A stretch of 5,975 nt of DNA from Acidobacteriota bacterium (lineage in GTDB: Bacteria; Actinomycetota; Acidimicrobiia; Acidimicrobiales; UBA8190): NCBI GenBank assembly GCA_028872975.1, contig JAGWNV010000170.1, positions 1 through 5,975 on the forward strand. The letters are read 5' to 3'. Below, in pieces: positions 5,078-5,975 of the stretch. Under the pieces are notes generated by a model, which was not told the DNA's origin, made no database searches, and was given only the letters and a program-made list of their open reading frames with translations. Made by a program: the position numbers and the translations under genes. The stretch's first letter is position 1; each line of letters begins with the position of its first letter.

Positions 5078-5975
5078 ATGCCCGCAGCGGGAAGCCCGGT
5101 CCGGTGTCCGCCGCCCTGGCTTTCTCCGGTCGAGCCGTCCTCCGAGGCTCCGGGCGATGCCGGCGCCGAGGCGGGGGGGCCGGTGCGCCGGGCGGTCTCC
5201 TCGGTGGCCGACGCGCTCGGCGCCGACCTCTGGACGCCGGCGGTGGCGCTCGTCGTGAGCTGGTCGGGGCTCGTCGCCCTCCTCTGGGCCGCGGCAGTGG
5301 GGGCCGTGCTCGGCCTCCTCACCGCCGCCGGTGGCCCGTCCGGCGGGCGGACGGCAGGGCTCTTCCACGTGGGCGGCGCCCCGGGAATGCGCCCCTGGCA
5401 CCTGGCCGAGGGGGTCCTCGCCGGCGCCGGCGGCACCGTCGTCGCCGTGGGCGGGAGGATCTTCGGCTCCCCAGTCGCCGTGGCGGCGTGGACGGCCCTC
5501 GGGCTGCTCGTCGCCTCCCTCGGACTGCTCGCCGGGCGGCGCCTGGAGGAGCACGTCCTGCGTCTCGGCGGGTGCCGGCGGCCGAGCAGCGGCGAGCTGC
5601 GGCGGATCGCGGCCGCCTCGCAGCTGGCCGGGGCGCCGCTGTCGCGGTCGACGACGGGCGGGTTCCTGGTGGTCGACGGCGACCGCTCTTTCGTCAGGAC
5701 CCACCTCGAGCACGTGGTGCTGTCGACCGCCCTCCTCGACCGCCACGACGACGACGAGGTGGCGGCCCTCGTCTGCCGGGCCCGCCACGCCCAGGACGGC
5801 GGGGCGCGCCTCCGCCGGGCCGTCGTGCTGGCCTGCGGCTGGCCGGTGCTGGGGCTCGACGCCCTCCGGGCCCGGTGGTGCCGGCCGAGCGTCCCCGGCC
5901 TCCTCCGGGTGCCGGCGGGGCTGGCGCTGTGGCCCGCCCGCCTCCTCGCCTCCCTGGTGGCGTCGGTGTCGGCGG
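5078..5975 (+). CDS. M48/M56 peptidase-like membrane protein lacking HExxH (partial, runs off right edge)
   Basis: The frame is open from ATG 5078 to the window edge (299 residues, no stop). Third positions are almost all G or C, and there are clear hydrophobic stretches at about 53-82, 113-127, 132-153 and 245-262, with more near 276-298. Between the third and fourth comes a soluble segment arranged as in M48/M56 membrane metallopeptidases: RRIAAASQLAGAPLSRSTTGGFLVVDGD, then HVVLSTALLDRHDDDEVAALV, equivalent to the usual 'v-vs-gLLd-Ld-dEl-aVla' that leads into HExxH. Here the motif position reads C233-R-A-R-H237, so the first zinc histidine and the catalytic glutamate are missing. It is therefore probably a catalytically dead homologue, perhaps a sensor or scaffold. 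Any third zinc ligand would lie beyond the window. The first 50 residues are proline- and glycine-rich and the ribosome site is weak, so the true start could be later (for example GTG at codon 36). It lies 10 bp after the small beta protein. Confidence 0.6.
   Translation, partial: MPAAGSPVRCPPPWLSPVEPSSEAPGDAGAEAGGPVRRAVSSVADALGADLWTPAVALVVSWSGLVALLWAAAVGAVLGLLTAAGGPSGGRTAGLFHVGGAPGMRPWHLAEGVLAGAGGTVVAVGGRIFGSPVAVAAWTALGLLVASLGLLAGRRLEEHVLRLGGCRRPSSGELRRIAAASQLAGAPLSRSTTGGFLVVDGDRSFVRTHLEHVVLSTALLDRHDDDEVAALVCRARHAQDGGARLRRAVVLACGWPVLGLDALRARWCRPSVPGLLRVPAGLALWPARLLASLVASVSA

Noticed and set aside
3288..5078. Plus-strand 596-codon open frame opposite the PilV-like gene
   Set aside because: Arg/Gly/His-rich composition with no hydrophobic core or domain pattern. 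The minus strand encodes a clear prepilin.
4853..5788. Minus-strand 311-codon open frame opposite the right-hand membrane gene
   Set aside because: Pro/Arg/Gly-rich without recognisable segments, whereas the plus strand gives hydrophobic helices and a peptidase-like motif.
1..5975. CRISPR array, tRNA/rRNA, insertion sequence or attachment site
   Set aside because: No regularly spaced direct repeats, cloverleaf, transposase or terminal inverted repeats were seen on reading both strands.

Overview
This window reads as chromosomal DNA from a very GC-rich actinobacterium. The main reasons are codons ending almost always in G or C, an OB-fold protein of an actinobacterial type (Rv2694c-like), and a DosR/DevR-type palindrome. 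I suspect an Acidimicrobiia-like lineage because of the type IV pilin set, but nothing here proves the class.

Layout. (1) Positions 1-438, plus strand: the 3' part or whole of a small OB-fold nucleic-acid-binding protein, followed by two strong GC hairpins (437-458 and 465-501) that look like tandem U-less terminators. (2) 572-742, plus: a 56-residue charged helical protein of unknown role. (3) 844-1317, plus: an AhpD-like carboxymuconolactone decarboxylase family protein with the complete redox and proton-relay residue pattern and a near-perfect Shine-Dalgarno. (4) 4667-1334, minus: three overlapping genes that form a minor-pilin operon in the order PilV-like, PilW-like, PilX-like. The first carries a fibronectin type III-like domain. 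The last lacks the usual Glu at +5 and has a large cysteine-rich beta ectodomain. The operon converges on the AhpD-like gene with only 16 bp between stops. (5) 4668-4854: the divergent intergenic region, which holds a perfect 7-bp inverted repeat with a 4-bp spacer (4739-4756), very like the mycobacterial DosR (DevR) hypoxia/NO box. (6) 4855-5067, plus: a 70-residue, probably all-beta (SH3/Tudor-like) protein. (7) 5078 to the right edge, plus: a membrane protein running off the window. It resembles M48/M56 membrane metallopeptidases, but its HExxH zinc motif is replaced by CRARH.

How it fits together. The pilin trio would supply the priming or tip complex of a type IV pilus or pseudopilus. 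None of the motor, alignment or platform genes (pilB/T/C/M/N/O/Q) is in the window. The DosR-like palindrome lies about 72 bp upstream of the first pilin start and about 98 bp upstream of the divergent small gene, so either or both could be under redox/hypoxia control. That link is inferred. The two observations most worth following are the DosR-like operator at a pilin promoter and the apparent pseudo-peptidase at the right edge.
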